Part shown: positions 17,521 to 27,546 of the stretch, piece by piece | Layout: each line of letters opens with the position of its first letter | Position numbering within the stretch: the first letter of the stretch is position 1 | Notes under the pieces: generated by a model | Told to the model about the DNA's origin: nothing | Database searches by the model: none | What the model saw: the letters and a program-made list of their open reading frames with translations, nothing else | Position numbers and translations under genes: made by a program | Source of the DNA: Alphaproteobacteria bacterium | GTDB lineage: Bacteria; Pseudomonadota; Alphaproteobacteria; SMXP01 | Reading direction: 5' to 3' | NCBI GenBank assembly: GCA_028285305.1 | Contig: JANQPV010000011.1 | Span: 38,339 to 102,338, forward strand | DNA length: 64,000 bases

Positions 17521-17560
17521 TGACATATAACAAACGTAATATAACATATGTTATGTGTCA
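17521..17560. promoter_or_regulatory. putative TetR operator between divergent genes
   Basis: TGACATATAACA (17521-17532) / TGTTATGTGTCA (17549-17560), 11/12 inverted repeat, with inner perfect palindrome ATAACATATGTTAT (17541-17554). Confidence 0.7.
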
Positions 17561-17570
17561 AGGAGGTAAG

Positions 17571-18152
17571 ATGCCAAAGTCTGTCGATGTTGAAGAAAAA
17601 CGGGCCGAATTTGTCCGGGCGAGCTGGGACGTCATCGCCGCCGAAGGGTTCGAGGCGGCAACCATGCGCCGCGTCGCCAGCGAGGCCGGGTGCACAACTG
17701 GGTCGCTCACGCATTATTTTGCCGACCGCCGCTCGCTATTGATCGAAGCGCTTCGCAGTGCTCACTTCCAAGCAGGTGAGCGTATGGGCAAAGTGGCAGA
17801 AGAGGGATCCCCGTTTGAAAGACTGCACGCGGTGCTCTTAGAGTCGTTGCCGCTCGATTCCGTCCGCATGCGGGAGTGGAAAGTGTGGCTCGCCTTTTGG
17901 GGCGCCTCCATCAATGATCCGGCAATCGCATCGGAAGACGCAAAACGCTATGCGGAGTGGCGTGCTCTCCTGGAAAATCTACTGACGCCCCTATCACAAG
18001 ATCCAGAGCACGAGGCCGATCTGATCATCGCGCTGGTGGACGGGCTGGGAATAGGTCTCGCCAGAGCAGGGTTCGCAGGCGCTGCCCTTAAAAGGAAACA
18101 GTCCGAGTGCGAAGCAGCTCTCAATCGATATCTGGGAAAGTTCAACGACTAG
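17571..18152 (+). CDS. TetR family transcriptional regulator
   Basis: RAEFVRASWDVIAAEGFEAATMRRVASEAGCTTGSLTHYFADRRSLLIEAL; AGGAGG Shine-Dalgarno upstream of ATG 17571. Confidence 0.94.
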   Translation: MPKSVDVEEKRAEFVRASWDVIAAEGFEAATMRRVASEAGCTTGSLTHYFADRRSLLIEALRSAHFQAGERMGKVAEEGSPFERLHAVLLESLPLDSVRMREWKVWLAFWGASINDPAIASEDAKRYAEWRALLENLLTPLSQDPEHEADLIIALVDGLGIGLARAGFAGAALKRKQSECEAALNRYLGKFND

Positions 18153-18161
18153 GAAAAGACC

Positions 18162-18587
18162 ATGTCTCGAGCGCTTGCCGCCTGCATTACCGTCACCGAT
18201 GTTCTGTTCATGCTCTATTGGGCCGTGGTGTCCGTTGCTGCCATTGGCTTGATAGAACTACCGCCCAATATAATGTACGGAGACTATGCCAATCCGCGTG
18301 TTGTTGCCTGGAACTGGACGTTCTTTCCGCTGGACGTTGCTTTTTCGATCTTTGGGTTCATGGCCTTATCGGCCGCACGGCGCGGCGACCCGATTTGGCG
18401 CCCCTATGCGATCGTTTCTCTCGTCTTGACGATGACGGCCGGCGGCATGGCGGTGGCCTATTGGCTGTTTCTGCTCGAGTTCAATCCGAGTTGGTTTCTG
18501 CCCAATCTTCTTCTGCTCGTTTGGCCGCTCTTTTTCCTTGGCAAGCTCATGCGTGATGCGGCGCCCACTCCGGAAAGCCAAAATTGA
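18162..18587 (+). CDS. four-TM membrane protein, possibly YvaD/DUF5360-like
   Basis: WNWTFFPLDVAFSIFGFMALSAARRGDPIWRPYAIVSLVLTMTAGGMAVAYWLFLLEFNPSWFLPNLLLLVWPLFFLGKL. Confidence 0.6.
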   Translation: MSRALAACITVTDVLFMLYWAVVSVAAIGLIELPPNIMYGDYANPRVVAWNWTFFPLDVAFSIFGFMALSAARRGDPIWRPYAIVSLVLTMTAGGMAVAYWLFLLEFNPSWFLPNLLLLVWPLFFLGKLMRDAAPTPESQN

Positions 18588-18642
18588 ACTCTGGTCATCG
18601 TGTTGGGTGTGCTAGACTAAAGCTGAATAATTGAGCTGACGG

Positions 18643-19272
18643 ATGAGATCGCGAACCGACATAGAGATGATACGCCTTCGTCCGGGCATGTATGTTGGTC
18701 CTTCAAGCGATGGCTTTGGAATCTACCAGCTCGTCTTCGAAGTTGTTGCCAACTCTATCGTCGAGTGTTGGCCTAATCTTTGTACACAGATCGAAGTAAA
18801 ATTAACTCAAGAAAACTCAATCGTCGTCCTGGATGACGGCCCCGGAATTGATGTCGAATTGCGAGATGCCAATCGAACTCACTTAGAGCGTTTGATGACC
18901 CAACTCATCCCCTCCAAAGACGTGGATCGGATGAGTATTCTGTTGGGTTTTCGTACCTTAGACAGCCTGGTCGTAACCAATGCTCTTTCTGAGAACTGCG
19001 AAGTAGAAACTCTGCGGAAGAAGCGGTGCTATTTTATCCGATACGAACGAGGAATTTGCACCGAGCCTCTCGTAGAAATCGACAGCGCCGACCGAGGGCC
19101 CGGGACGCGAGTTGAGTTCGTGCCCGACACGAAGATTTTCGCACGCGACTCCATTGAGTTGGATGTGTTGGGCCGACGGCTTCTTGAGTTCGCAAAACTT
19201 GGTACAGGAACTAAAGTAAAAGTGACAGACGCCAGAGGAAGCCGGATCTCGCAGACCATCATCAGCGTATGA
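18643..19272 (+). CDS. standalone GyrB/ParE-like GHKL domain protein (no transducer or TOPRIM domain)
   Basis: RLRPGMYVGPSSDGFGIYQLVFEVVANSIVECWPNLCTQIEVKLTQENSIVVLDDGPGIDVEL collinear with GyrB RKRPGMYIG..GLHHMVFEVVDNAIDEA..DDGRGI; GLHGVG lid replaced by LLGFRT. Confidence 0.85.
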   Translation: MRSRTDIEMIRLRPGMYVGPSSDGFGIYQLVFEVVANSIVECWPNLCTQIEVKLTQENSIVVLDDGPGIDVELRDANRTHLERLMTQLIPSKDVDRMSILLGFRTLDSLVVTNALSENCEVETLRKKRCYFIRYERGICTEPLVEIDSADRGPGTRVEFVPDTKIFARDSIELDVLGRRLLEFAKLGTGTKVKVTDARGSRISQTIISV

Positions 19273-19359
19273 TCCTTGGCTCTCAAAGGTTGTGTTTTTC
19301 GCGGATCATAGATTATCGGAAGTTTTCCGCACAATCACTTGAGATGGAAAAGGCAGCAT

Positions 19360-20709
19360 TCACGCAGCTACCTTCTCCAGCGCTTCCACGATATCGCCGA
19401 CCACTTTGTGGACCAGGTCTTGGTCTTCGCCTTCGGCCATCACGCGGATGAGCGGTTCGGTTCCCGACTTGCGGATAACTAAGCGGCCGGCCTTGCCGAG
19501 GCTGGTTTCGCCGGACCTGATTGCGCTTTGAACGTCCTGATGCTCTAAGGGCGAGCCTTCTGAATACCGAACATTCCGCAAAATCTGTGGATAAGGATCG
19601 AACAGGGAGCAAACCTCGCTGACGGGCTTACCGCTTTCTTGAACGCAGGCGAGGACTTGCAAGGCAGCAATGAGACCATCCCCTGTCGTCGTAAAGTCGC
19701 TGAGGACAATGTGCCCGGATTGTTCGCCGCCCACATTAAAGCCTTCTTTGCGCATCGCCTCGACGACGTAGCGATCCCCCACTTTTGTTCGGCGTAACGT
19801 GAGGCCAAGGCTCGCAACAAATTGCTCAAGACCCAAATTGGACATGACGGTTGCGACAATTCCGTTGGCGGCAAGACGATGTTCACTGGACCACGACTTG
19901 GCGATCATCGCCATGAGTTGATCGCCGTCAACGATCTTTCCGTGCTCGTCGACGACAATGACCCGGTCGGCATCCCCGTCAAGAGCGATCCCAATATCGG
20001 CCTTCTCGGAGCGGACGGTTTCGCACAGGAGGTCGGGCGCGGTCGAGCCGCAATCCTTGTTGATATTGAATCCGTCCGGGGACACACCGATTGAGACAAC
20101 ATCGGCGCCCAGCTCCCAGAGAGCCGTTGGAGCCACCTTATAGGACGCACCATTGGCACAGTCGATGACGATCTTGAGACCTTCCAGCGTGCGCCGTTTG
20201 GGAAATGTGGCTTTGACGAATTCGATATAGCGCGCTTGAGAGTCGTCGATCCGCTTGGCCCGGCCGATTGCATCAGGTGCGGCGAGCCCTTCTTCAAGGC
20301 CATTGACCATGAGACTTTCGATTTCGAGCTCCACGTCATCGGATAGCTTGTAGCCATCCGGTCCGAACAGCTTGATACCGTTGTCGTGGTACGCGTTGTG
20401 GGAGGCGGAAATCATAACGCCCAAATCGGCTCTCAGAGAGCGCGTTAGCATGGCCACCGCCGGCGTGGGCAAGGGACCAAACTGGAACACATCCATACCG
20501 GTCGCGGTGAAGCCCGAGACCAGCGCCGACTCGATCATGTAGCCCGACAGACGGGTGTCTTTGCCGATCACCACCCTGTGGCGATGATGCCCCCTCCGAA
20601 AGATACGCCCCGCCGCCATGCCGACCCTCAACGCGATTTCAGCCGTCATGGGAAATGAATTGGCTTTGCCTCGGATTCCATCCGTTCCGAAGAAATTTTT
20701 CGCCGACAT
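19360..20709 (-). CDS. glmM: phosphoglucosamine mutase
   Basis: [70 protein letters not shown]. Confidence 0.97.
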   Translation of the reverse strand: MSAKNFFGTDGIRGKANSFPMTAEIALRVGMAAGRIFRRGHHRHRVVIGKDTRLSGYMIESALVSGFTATGMDVFQFGPLPTPAVAMLTRSLRADLGVMISASHNAYHDNGIKLFGPDGYKLSDDVELEIESLMVNGLEEGLAAPDAIGRAKRIDDSQARYIEFVKATFPKRRTLEGLKIVIDCANGASYKVAPTALWELGADVVSIGVSPDGFNINKDCGSTAPDLLCETVRSEKADIGIALDGDADRVIVVDEHGKIVDGDQLMAMIAKSWSSEHRLAANGIVATVMSNLGLEQFVASLGLTLRRTKVGDRYVVEAMRKEGFNVGGEQSGHIVLSDFTTTGDGLIAALQVLACVQESGKPVSEVCSLFDPYPQILRNVRYSEGSPLEHQDVQSAIRSGETSLGKAGRLVIRKSGTEPLIRVMAEGEDQDLVHKVVGDIVEALEKVAA

Positions 20710-20796
20710 TCGTGCCCTCCGTCCCTCTAGCCCTCGAAGATCCATCGAAAAGAAATCGGATAGTGGTCCAAAACTATACACCAATATGCCAAATCT

Positions 20797-21885
20797 TCAT
20801 TGCGGATATTGTAAACCGCTGGCCCGAGACGTGGCCGATAGAAGCGCAAAAAACTGACGCGTTTCCGCCACGTCATGGACGCGCACCAGCTCAATCCCTT
20901 GGGCGAACCCCGCCGCGGCAGCCGCAAGCGAGCCGCCTGTGCGTGTGTTGGGAGCACCGTCCCGGTCGAGTTTGCCGATGTAGCTTTTGCGGGAAGCACC
21001 CAACAGAATCGGATAGCCCAGTCCATGGAAGAGGGCGAGATTGCCGATCAGCGCAAGATTGTCCTCGGTGGTTTTCCCAAAGCCGATGCCTGGATCGATG
21101 ATGATGTTTTCCGGCTCTATCCCGGCCTGCAGGCACGCGTCGACGCGGGATTGCAGCTCGTCATAGACATCCAAAACCGTGTTGAGATAGAGCGCATTGT
21201 CCTGCATGTTTGCGGGCGTGCCACGACTATGCATGAGGACGACCGGCCGTTTTGATCGGGCTGCGACGGCCAAGGCATTGGGATCATACGCAAGGGCGGA
21301 TACATCGTTGATCATGGTCGCGCCCAGATCGAGTGCCGCCGACATGACGTCGGCTTTTCGCGTATCCACAGAAATATTCTGAAGTCCCGCCGCGGCAGCG
21401 CCCTTTATTGCGTCCGACACCCGGTCGAGCTCTTCCTCCACGGACACGATTTGCGCGCCGGGCCGGGTGGATTCTCCCCCAATGTCGATGATCACGGCCC
21501 CCTCAGACTGCATCTCCAAAGCGCGTTGAACGGCTTCGCTGGGATCTGCATAGGCACCGCCATCAGAGAACGAGTCGGGCGTTACATTCAAAATGCCCAT
21601 GAGAGCGGGCACGCCCGGGCGCAGAAGCGGTGAAATCGATGTGTGGGGTCGCTGCGTCAATGCCTCGACTGCGTCCACTCCGATGAGTGTCTGCAGATTG
21701 GTCTTTGTTCCAACACGTATCGTGCGGACCGAAGGCGGCTCGCCGCTCGATCGTTTGATGATCTGCAGGTGCGTGAAACAGATCGGCCCACCCTTTAGGG
21801 GCAGGGCAAACTCTTGCGCAATCAGATCCTCGCCGGTAGGGCCGTGGACGAACCCCAGTGGGCGGAAATAGACGGTCTCGGTCAT
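20797..21885 (-). CDS. folP: dihydropteroate synthase
   Basis: ALMGILNVTPDSFSDGGAYADPSEAVQRALEM, VIIDIGGESTRPGA, IIDPGIGFGKTTEDNLALI. Confidence 0.96.
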   Translation of the reverse strand: MTETVYFRPLGFVHGPTGEDLIAQEFALPLKGGPICFTHLQIIKRSSGEPPSVRTIRVGTKTNLQTLIGVDAVEALTQRPHTSISPLLRPGVPALMGILNVTPDSFSDGGAYADPSEAVQRALEMQSEGAVIIDIGGESTRPGAQIVSVEEELDRVSDAIKGAAAAGLQNISVDTRKADVMSAALDLGATMINDVSALAYDPNALAVAARSKRPVVLMHSRGTPANMQDNALYLNTVLDVYDELQSRVDACLQAGIEPENIIIDPGIGFGKTTEDNLALIGNLALFHGLGYPILLGASRKSYIGKLDRDGAPNTRTGGSLAAAAAGFAQGIELVRVHDVAETRQFFALLSATSRASGLQYPQ

Positions 21886-21995
21886 CGCTCAAAAGATAGA
21901 CTAGAATGAGCGAGGTAAACCCCCGCGTCACCGAGCGTGACAGATAGCAAAGCTTGACGCGGAGATCAAAGCTCCCGCTGCGGAAGGGGAGAGGC

Positions 21996-23915
21996 CTATC
22001 CGCCGGGCTGGGGTTCCGGATCCATTCCGCCGAAGCCACCGCCGCCGGAAGAGGTGCCGGCGATGGGAACAGAAGAACTCGGCGTATCGTCCGTGGGCAT
22101 GTCGTCATCTTGCTCACGCACTGGCTGCTTGCCTTCAAGCAGGTCGCTCACCTCTTCACCCGAAAGGGTCTCGTACTCCAGAAGGCCCTTTGCGATGATA
22201 TGCAACTCATCGATGTGATCGGTCAGGATCTGCTTCGCGGTTGCCTCGGCCTCGTCGATCAACTCGCGCACTTCCTCGTCGATGAGCTCTGCCGTTGCCT
22301 GCGACATGTTCGTCTGCTGAGTAACGGAGTGCCCTAGGAACACCTCTTGTTCGTTGCTTGAGTAGCGCACGCGGCCAAGTTTTTCGGACATGCCCCACTC
22401 GGTAATCATCGCCCGCGCCATGGCGGTTGCCTGCTGAATATCGCCGGTCGCACCATTGGTAACATTGTCTGGACCGGATATCAAAATCTCAGCTTCCCGT
22501 CCGCCGAACATGGAAGCGAGCCGAGAAACGCAATACTGCCGCGTATAGCTTAGGCGGTCGCCTTCCGGTAGATTCATGGTCAGTCCCAGCGCCCTGCCGC
22601 GCGGGATAATGGTCACCTTATGCAGAGGATCGTGCTGGGGCATGTGCAGTCCGACGAGGGCATGTCCTGCCTCGTGATAAGCCGTGTTTTTCTTTTCCTC
22701 TTCCGACATAACCATAGAGCGGCGTTCTGCGCCCATTAAGACCTTGTCTTTGGCGTCTTCGAACTCCGACATCGTGACAAGGCGTCGGCCGCGGCGCGCC
22801 GCAAGAAGAGCGGCTTCATTCACAAGGTTGGCGAGATCCGCACCGGAAAAGCCAGGAGTGCCTCGTGCGATAATCTTTGGCTTCACATCAGGCGCGATCG
22901 GGACCTTGCGCATATGGACCTTGAGAATCTTTTCCCGGCCCAGAATATCCGGGTTCGGAACAACGACCTCGCGGTCAAATCGACCGGGACGAAGAAGAGC
23001 AGGGTCAAGCACATCCGGTCGGTTGGTGGCCGCGATGAGGATCACGCCCTCATTGGACTCAAATCCGTCCATCTCCACCAGCAACTGGTTGAGCGTCTGC
23101 TCGCGCTCGTCGTTTCCGCCGCCAAGGCCCGCACCGCGATGGCGGCCAACGGCATCGATCTCGTCGATGAAAATTATGCAGGGCGCGTTCTTTTTGGCCT
23201 GTTCGAACATGTCCCGGACCCGGCTCGCCCCAACGCCCACGAACATTTCAACAAAGTCGGACCCTGAAATCGTGAAGAACGGCACATTCGCTTCGCCCGC
23301 AATGGCGCGTGCCAAAAGGGTTTTGCCTGTCCCCGGAGGGCCCACGAGCAACGCGCCTTTGGGTATCTTTCCGCCCAGGCGCTGGAACTTCATCGGATCT
23401 TTCAAGAACTCAACGATTTCTTGCAGCTCTTCTTTGGCTTCATCGATGCCGGCCACATCTTCAAATGTCACGCGGCCTTGCCGTTCGGTGAGCAGTTTGG
23501 CTTTGGATTTGCCGAAGCCCATGGCCTTGCCACCGCCTGACTGCATCTGCCGCATGAAAAAGATCCACACCGCGATGAGGAGCAGCATGGGGAACCACGA
23601 GACCAACAGGTTAAAGAGGGGAGGCACTTCTTCCTTGTCGGGGTGCCCTTCATATTGAATGCCCGAAGCGAGGATCCGCTCGACCGCCTGAGTGTCCCCG
23701 CCGGTGTAGGTTTGGAAGGACTTTCCATCGGTGTACTTGCCGGTCAGTTTGTCGCCCCGTTTTTCGACTTCTCTTATGTTGCCGTTGTCGAGTTCTTGCA
23801 CAAACGTCGAGTAGTCAATCGTTTCAACGCGCGCGTTGTGCGCAGATCCTTGAAAGAGCTGAAACAGCATCACCAGCAGGATCAAAATAATCGCCCAAAG
23901 CGCCATATTTCTCAT
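21996..23915 (-). CDS. ftsH: ATP-dependent zinc metalloprotease FtsH
   Basis: [55 protein letters not shown]. Confidence 0.98.
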   Translation of the reverse strand: MRNMALWAIILILLVMLFQLFQGSAHNARVETIDYSTFVQELDNGNIREVEKRGDKLTGKYTDGKSFQTYTGGDTQAVERILASGIQYEGHPDKEEVPPLFNLLVSWFPMLLLIAVWIFFMRQMQSGGGKAMGFGKSKAKLLTERQGRVTFEDVAGIDEAKEELQEIVEFLKDPMKFQRLGGKIPKGALLVGPPGTGKTLLARAIAGEANVPFFTISGSDFVEMFVGVGASRVRDMFEQAKKNAPCIIFIDEIDAVGRHRGAGLGGGNDEREQTLNQLLVEMDGFESNEGVILIAATNRPDVLDPALLRPGRFDREVVVPNPDILGREKILKVHMRKVPIAPDVKPKIIARGTPGFSGADLANLVNEAALLAARRGRRLVTMSEFEDAKDKVLMGAERRSMVMSEEEKKNTAYHEAGHALVGLHMPQHDPLHKVTIIPRGRALGLTMNLPEGDRLSYTRQYCVSRLASMFGGREAEILISGPDNVTNGATGDIQQATAMARAMITEWGMSEKLGRVRYSSNEQEVFLGHSVTQQTNMSQATAELIDEEVRELIDEAEATAKQILTDHIDELHIIAKGLLEYETLSGEEVSDLLEGKQPVREQDDDMPTDDTPSSSVPIAGTSSGGGGFGGMDPEPQPGG

Positions 23916-23963
23916 GATATTCTATTACTCTCAGTTTGGCGGACAGAATCGCCGGGGTGGATA

Positions 23964-24004
23964 TCAGGCTCAGCCTGAGACTGTAAGATAAGAGGGTAAC
24001 CCTC
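23964..24004. repeat. two palindromes upstream of ftsH
   Basis: TCAGGCT-C-AGCCTGA (23964-23978) and GAGGGT-A-ACCCTC (23992-24004). Confidence 0.6.
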
Positions 24005-24115
24005 CGATTACCAGGCCCTGACGAGCAGTGTCCAGGCCGGACTGCTAACGGTGTTGCAAGCCGCGGTTAATGAACGATGTATGCCCTAATTGTACGTGCC
24101 AGGGTCCTCTAGCGA

Positions 24116-25528
24116 TCATGATTCATTCACGTTCCCTTTGAACGTGGCGGACAGGCGTAATTGCGCGAGCGCACGGCCCTTGTCCAAGCGGCTCGAATCC
24201 AGGGGAATTGGCCCAGGACTCAAATAGGGAACGATCAGGAGCCGACCGTCAGCGAAAAGGCCAGCTAGGCTCTTGCGCACCCGCTTTGGCAGGTCATCCC
24301 ACATTTTGCGCATATCTTCAGAGAGCTGGCCATCTTTGCAAAGGGCGTCGATAACCTGAGCATGATCTCCCAAAAATGTGATCTCAAACGCTTGGGGAGG
24401 AGCGCTTTTGCGGCCGGAGAGTTCCAGCACAAACCGATTGTCCCAAAAGACGCGTTCGCCCACGCGGATGGAAAGGGAGGCTGGGCCGGAATAGTCTGGG
24501 CGGCCCGAGCGCCGATATTCTCGCGAAATCAAGAGCCGGTCCGAACCCTTGCTTTGGGAGATCTCACATTCGCTGAGGGTCATGAGAGTTTCGGGCGCTC
24601 CCGGTTGTTGGCGATTGATGAGATCAAGAAGGCGGGCGAGGCTCTCCCGGCTGGGTCCGTACGTGCGTCCACCGATCAACATCAGGAGTTTGCCGAGCGC
24701 CCGGAGCGCGAGGTCGTCAGGGACCGACTGCAAGGCGCGGCGGTCTACGAGCGCGTAGCCGGCCGGATGGATTTCGACATTTTCTTCCGTAAAGGCACGA
24801 GACTGTTCATCCAAGTTCGCCCGGGCCAAGTTCAAATGGGCAGCCGAGCGCGCAATTTTGTGCGGTTCGAGGCCGGCCTTCCCAAGAGAAGCGAGCACTT
24901 TGCGAATTCGCACACGTTCAAACGATTGGTTTGCATTGCTTGGATCTTCAATCCAGTCTTGACCGCACCCCTCAAGCTCATGCCGGAGTTCAGCCCGCGA
25001 AAAGGCGAGTAAGGGGCGACACAGTCTGATCTCGCCAAACCTAGGGTCCATGTTCGGGAGCGATGTGATCTCACCCATGGCGGATAGTCCGTCCAACCCG
25101 CTTCCTCGCGCCAATCTCATGAGAAAGGTCTCGGCCTGATCATTGAGCGTGTGGCCGGTCAGCACACTTCGAAATCCATGGGTCATGCAGAATTCTCCGA
25201 TGACCTCGTAACGGGCCGCGCGCGCTGCAGACTGAATATCGCGTTCTTTGGACAGATGATCAATGCACAGCGTATGGTGGTCGAGACCAAGCCGCTGCGA
25301 CCACGCCTTTACTTGGGTGGCTTCGCCAGCCGCTTCGGGCCTAAGGCCGTGATCCACCGTCACAACTGTAGGCCGGGGCTCGATGGGTGAGGCGGCTGCC
25401 AATCGCAGCAGCGCGGTGCTGTCGGAGCCTCCGGAAACAGCTAGAAGGAGAGGCGAGGGAGGGGCGAGCCGCTGCAACGTTTCATCGAACCGTTCCTGCA
25501 GGGGATTCTCGTGGACAACGGAGCTCAC
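24116..25528 (-). CDS. tilS: tRNA(Ile)-lysidine synthase
   Basis: LLLAVSGGSDSTALLRLAAA, LTGHTLNDQAETFLMRLARGSGLDGLSAM. Confidence 0.95.
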   Translation of the reverse strand: MSSVVHENPLQERFDETLQRLAPPSPLLLAVSGGSDSTALLRLAAASPIEPRPTVVTVDHGLRPEAAGEATQVKAWSQRLGLDHHTLCIDHLSKERDIQSAARAARYEVIGEFCMTHGFRSVLTGHTLNDQAETFLMRLARGSGLDGLSAMGEITSLPNMDPRFGEIRLCRPLLAFSRAELRHELEGCGQDWIEDPSNANQSFERVRIRKVLASLGKAGLEPHKIARSAAHLNLARANLDEQSRAFTEENVEIHPAGYALVDRRALQSVPDDLALRALGKLLMLIGGRTYGPSRESLARLLDLINRQQPGAPETLMTLSECEISQSKGSDRLLISREYRRSGRPDYSGPASLSIRVGERVFWDNRFVLELSGRKSAPPQAFEITFLGDHAQVIDALCKDGQLSEDMRKMWDDLPKRVRKSLAGLFADGRLLIVPYLSPGPIPLDSSRLDKGRALAQLRLSATFKGNVNES

Positions 25529-25546
25529 ATATTTCCGAGCAAGCCG

Positions 25547-26596
25547 CTAGCAGCCCGCTTTGCTTCTCTCAACTTCCAAACGTCGGGCGATGACACCGGA
25601 CGCGTCCGGAAAGCGCGTCGACATCTCTTTGAATGAATTACATGCCGCCTTTGTTTCTCCGAGGGCGGAGAGAGACATGCCAAGTTTCAAGAGGGAGTCT
25701 GGTGCTTTGTCGCTCTTGGGATGATCCGACAGAACCTTGGCAAACGCTTGTCCGGATTCCCGGAACGACCCTTGCGCATAAAAGGATTCACCCAGCCAAT
25801 ATTGCGCGGCCCCCGCAAGTTCGTCATCGCCATGCTCAGTGATAAACTTTTCGAGCGCTTGCTGGGCGCCGGCAAAATCCTGTTGCAGGATCTTGTTCCT
25901 GGCGTGGCTATAGAGTTCAGCGGACGTCCCCGGCAGTTGATCCGCAGAAAGCGTTCCCAGAGATTGCGGTCCCGAACCCGGCGTTGATTGGGTAACCGTA
26001 GAATTCTCTACGCGTCTGCCAACTTCGACTTGCTCAGCTTGTCCCAGGCCTTGAACGGTTGGCACGGTCTGTGGGTCCACCTGGTTTCCGATTTGCGAAG
26101 GTGTGACCGATTGTGTGACTTCGGCTGACGAAGACGCCGACGGACCTGAGCCGCCCGTCGTTTGCGGCACATACGTACCGCCCGCACCCGACAACGAAAG
26201 TCCCAGCTTTTGTTCAATGGCTTGTAATCGGAATTCCAAATCACCCGACATGTTTTCTTGTTGCTGCTTCAGTTGCTCGGCCGTGAACCGGAGTTGTTCA
26301 AGTTCGCCGTTCATCTCACGGATGATCGTCTCGAGTTCATCAATTCGGACCGAATATTGCGCCGGATCCACCGTCGCATCCGAGCTTCCCCGTTTTGAAG
26401 ATCTGCGTTGCTGCGAATAAACTTCGCGCTCCACATCCTTCAGTGAGCGTTCCATTTTTTTGAGATCGTCCGAAAGCTCATCGATTTCGCGCGCCAGGCC
26501 GCTGTTTGATTGCTGAGCAAATGAGGGAGCGTGCGCAAATAGGAATGAGAGCACCGCGAGAAGAGTGATATATGAGGACTTGCCGGGTTTTCGCAT
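25547..26596 (-). CDS. cpoB: Tol-Pal system protein CpoB/YbgF
   Basis: Position after pal; signal peptide, coiled coil, C-terminal TPR (AELYSHARNKILQQDFAGAQQALEKFITEHGDDELAGAAQYWLGESFYAQGSFRESGQAFAKVL). Confidence 0.93.
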   Translation of the reverse strand: MRKPGKSSYITLLAVLSFLFAHAPSFAQQSNSGLAREIDELSDDLKKMERSLKDVEREVYSQQRRSSKRGSSDATVDPAQYSVRIDELETIIREMNGELEQLRFTAEQLKQQQENMSGDLEFRLQAIEQKLGLSLSGAGGTYVPQTTGGSGPSASSSAEVTQSVTPSQIGNQVDPQTVPTVQGLGQAEQVEVGRRVENSTVTQSTPGSGPQSLGTLSADQLPGTSAELYSHARNKILQQDFAGAQQALEKFITEHGDDELAGAAQYWLGESFYAQGSFRESGQAFAKVLSDHPKSDKAPDSLLKLGMSLSALGETKAACNSFKEMSTRFPDASGVIARRLEVERSKAGC

Positions 26597-26795
26597 GCCA
26601 ACGTCCGTTTACTACTTGTCTGCCACCAGAATCGACCGTTCTTTTCTCAAAAGACGCACACAACCTGATGGGCGCTTACCATAGCCTGTTTTCACAGAAA
26701 AACAGGCCCAAAATACGGCATCAACTCTAAAGAAGAATTGAAAGAGGCGCCCCCCAAAGACGGCGCCCCGTAGAAAAAGTATCGATCAGGCTGGA

Positions 26796-27290
26796 CTAGG
26801 AGGAGGGACCGCTTCGCACGACGGTCACCGCGCGCCGATTTTGCGTCCACGCTGATTCCGTCGATCCCAGAGCCTCCGGCCGTTCCTTTCCATATGATAT
26901 GGTTTCAATTCTGTTTGCGCTGATGCCCAAGCTAATGAGGTAATTGCGTGCGGCGTTCGCGCGGCGAGCTCCCAGGGCCAAGTTATACTCGCGTGTTCCG
27001 CGTTCATCGCAATGGCCTTCAATAACAATTTTGCGATCCGTCCACTGCTTCAGCCACTGGGCTTGTCTCTCCAGAGTGGCTTGTCCAGCCGGTTGAAGCG
27101 AATAGCTGTCATAATCGAAGAACACGCGGTCGCCGACATTGACTTGCAAATCGCGCAAGGAGCCAGGGGTCGCAGGACCTTCGCTCGTCGTTTCTCGCGA
27201 TTGAGACGATGCACAGGCGGACAGACCCAACATCAAAAGACCTACGAGCGGTAATTTCCAGTTTACGTTCTGCACCTGCGATAAAAACAT
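26796..27290 (-). CDS. pal: peptidoglycan-associated lipoprotein
   Basis: Lipobox LGLSAC; VFFDYDSYSLQPAGQATLERQAQWLKQWTDRKIVIEGHCDERGTREYNLALGARRANAARNYL. Confidence 0.96.
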   Translation of the reverse strand: MFLSQVQNVNWKLPLVGLLMLGLSACASSQSRETTSEGPATPGSLRDLQVNVGDRVFFDYDSYSLQPAGQATLERQAQWLKQWTDRKIVIEGHCDERGTREYNLALGARRANAARNYLISLGISANRIETISYGKERPEALGSTESAWTQNRRAVTVVRSGPSS

Positions 27291-27546
27291 GTCGGTTACT
27301 CCTTTTCCTGTGCGCCCTCTCGACTCTACCTGAGTCGGAATCGCGACGCCCAAAGATTATCAGACGACCACGCCGCTCAAGCGCCGATTATCCTCGGCTT
27401 ACTGCTCCCAAAAAAACACACCCAATCTGGTAACCATCATTGCCAACACACGTGGATAAATGGTTACTTTTCTCGAAATAAGTGCGCGCCCACCCCCTAT
27501 TTCTACCATACTTGTTAAGAATATCCTTCATTAAATTTTGGTGAGA

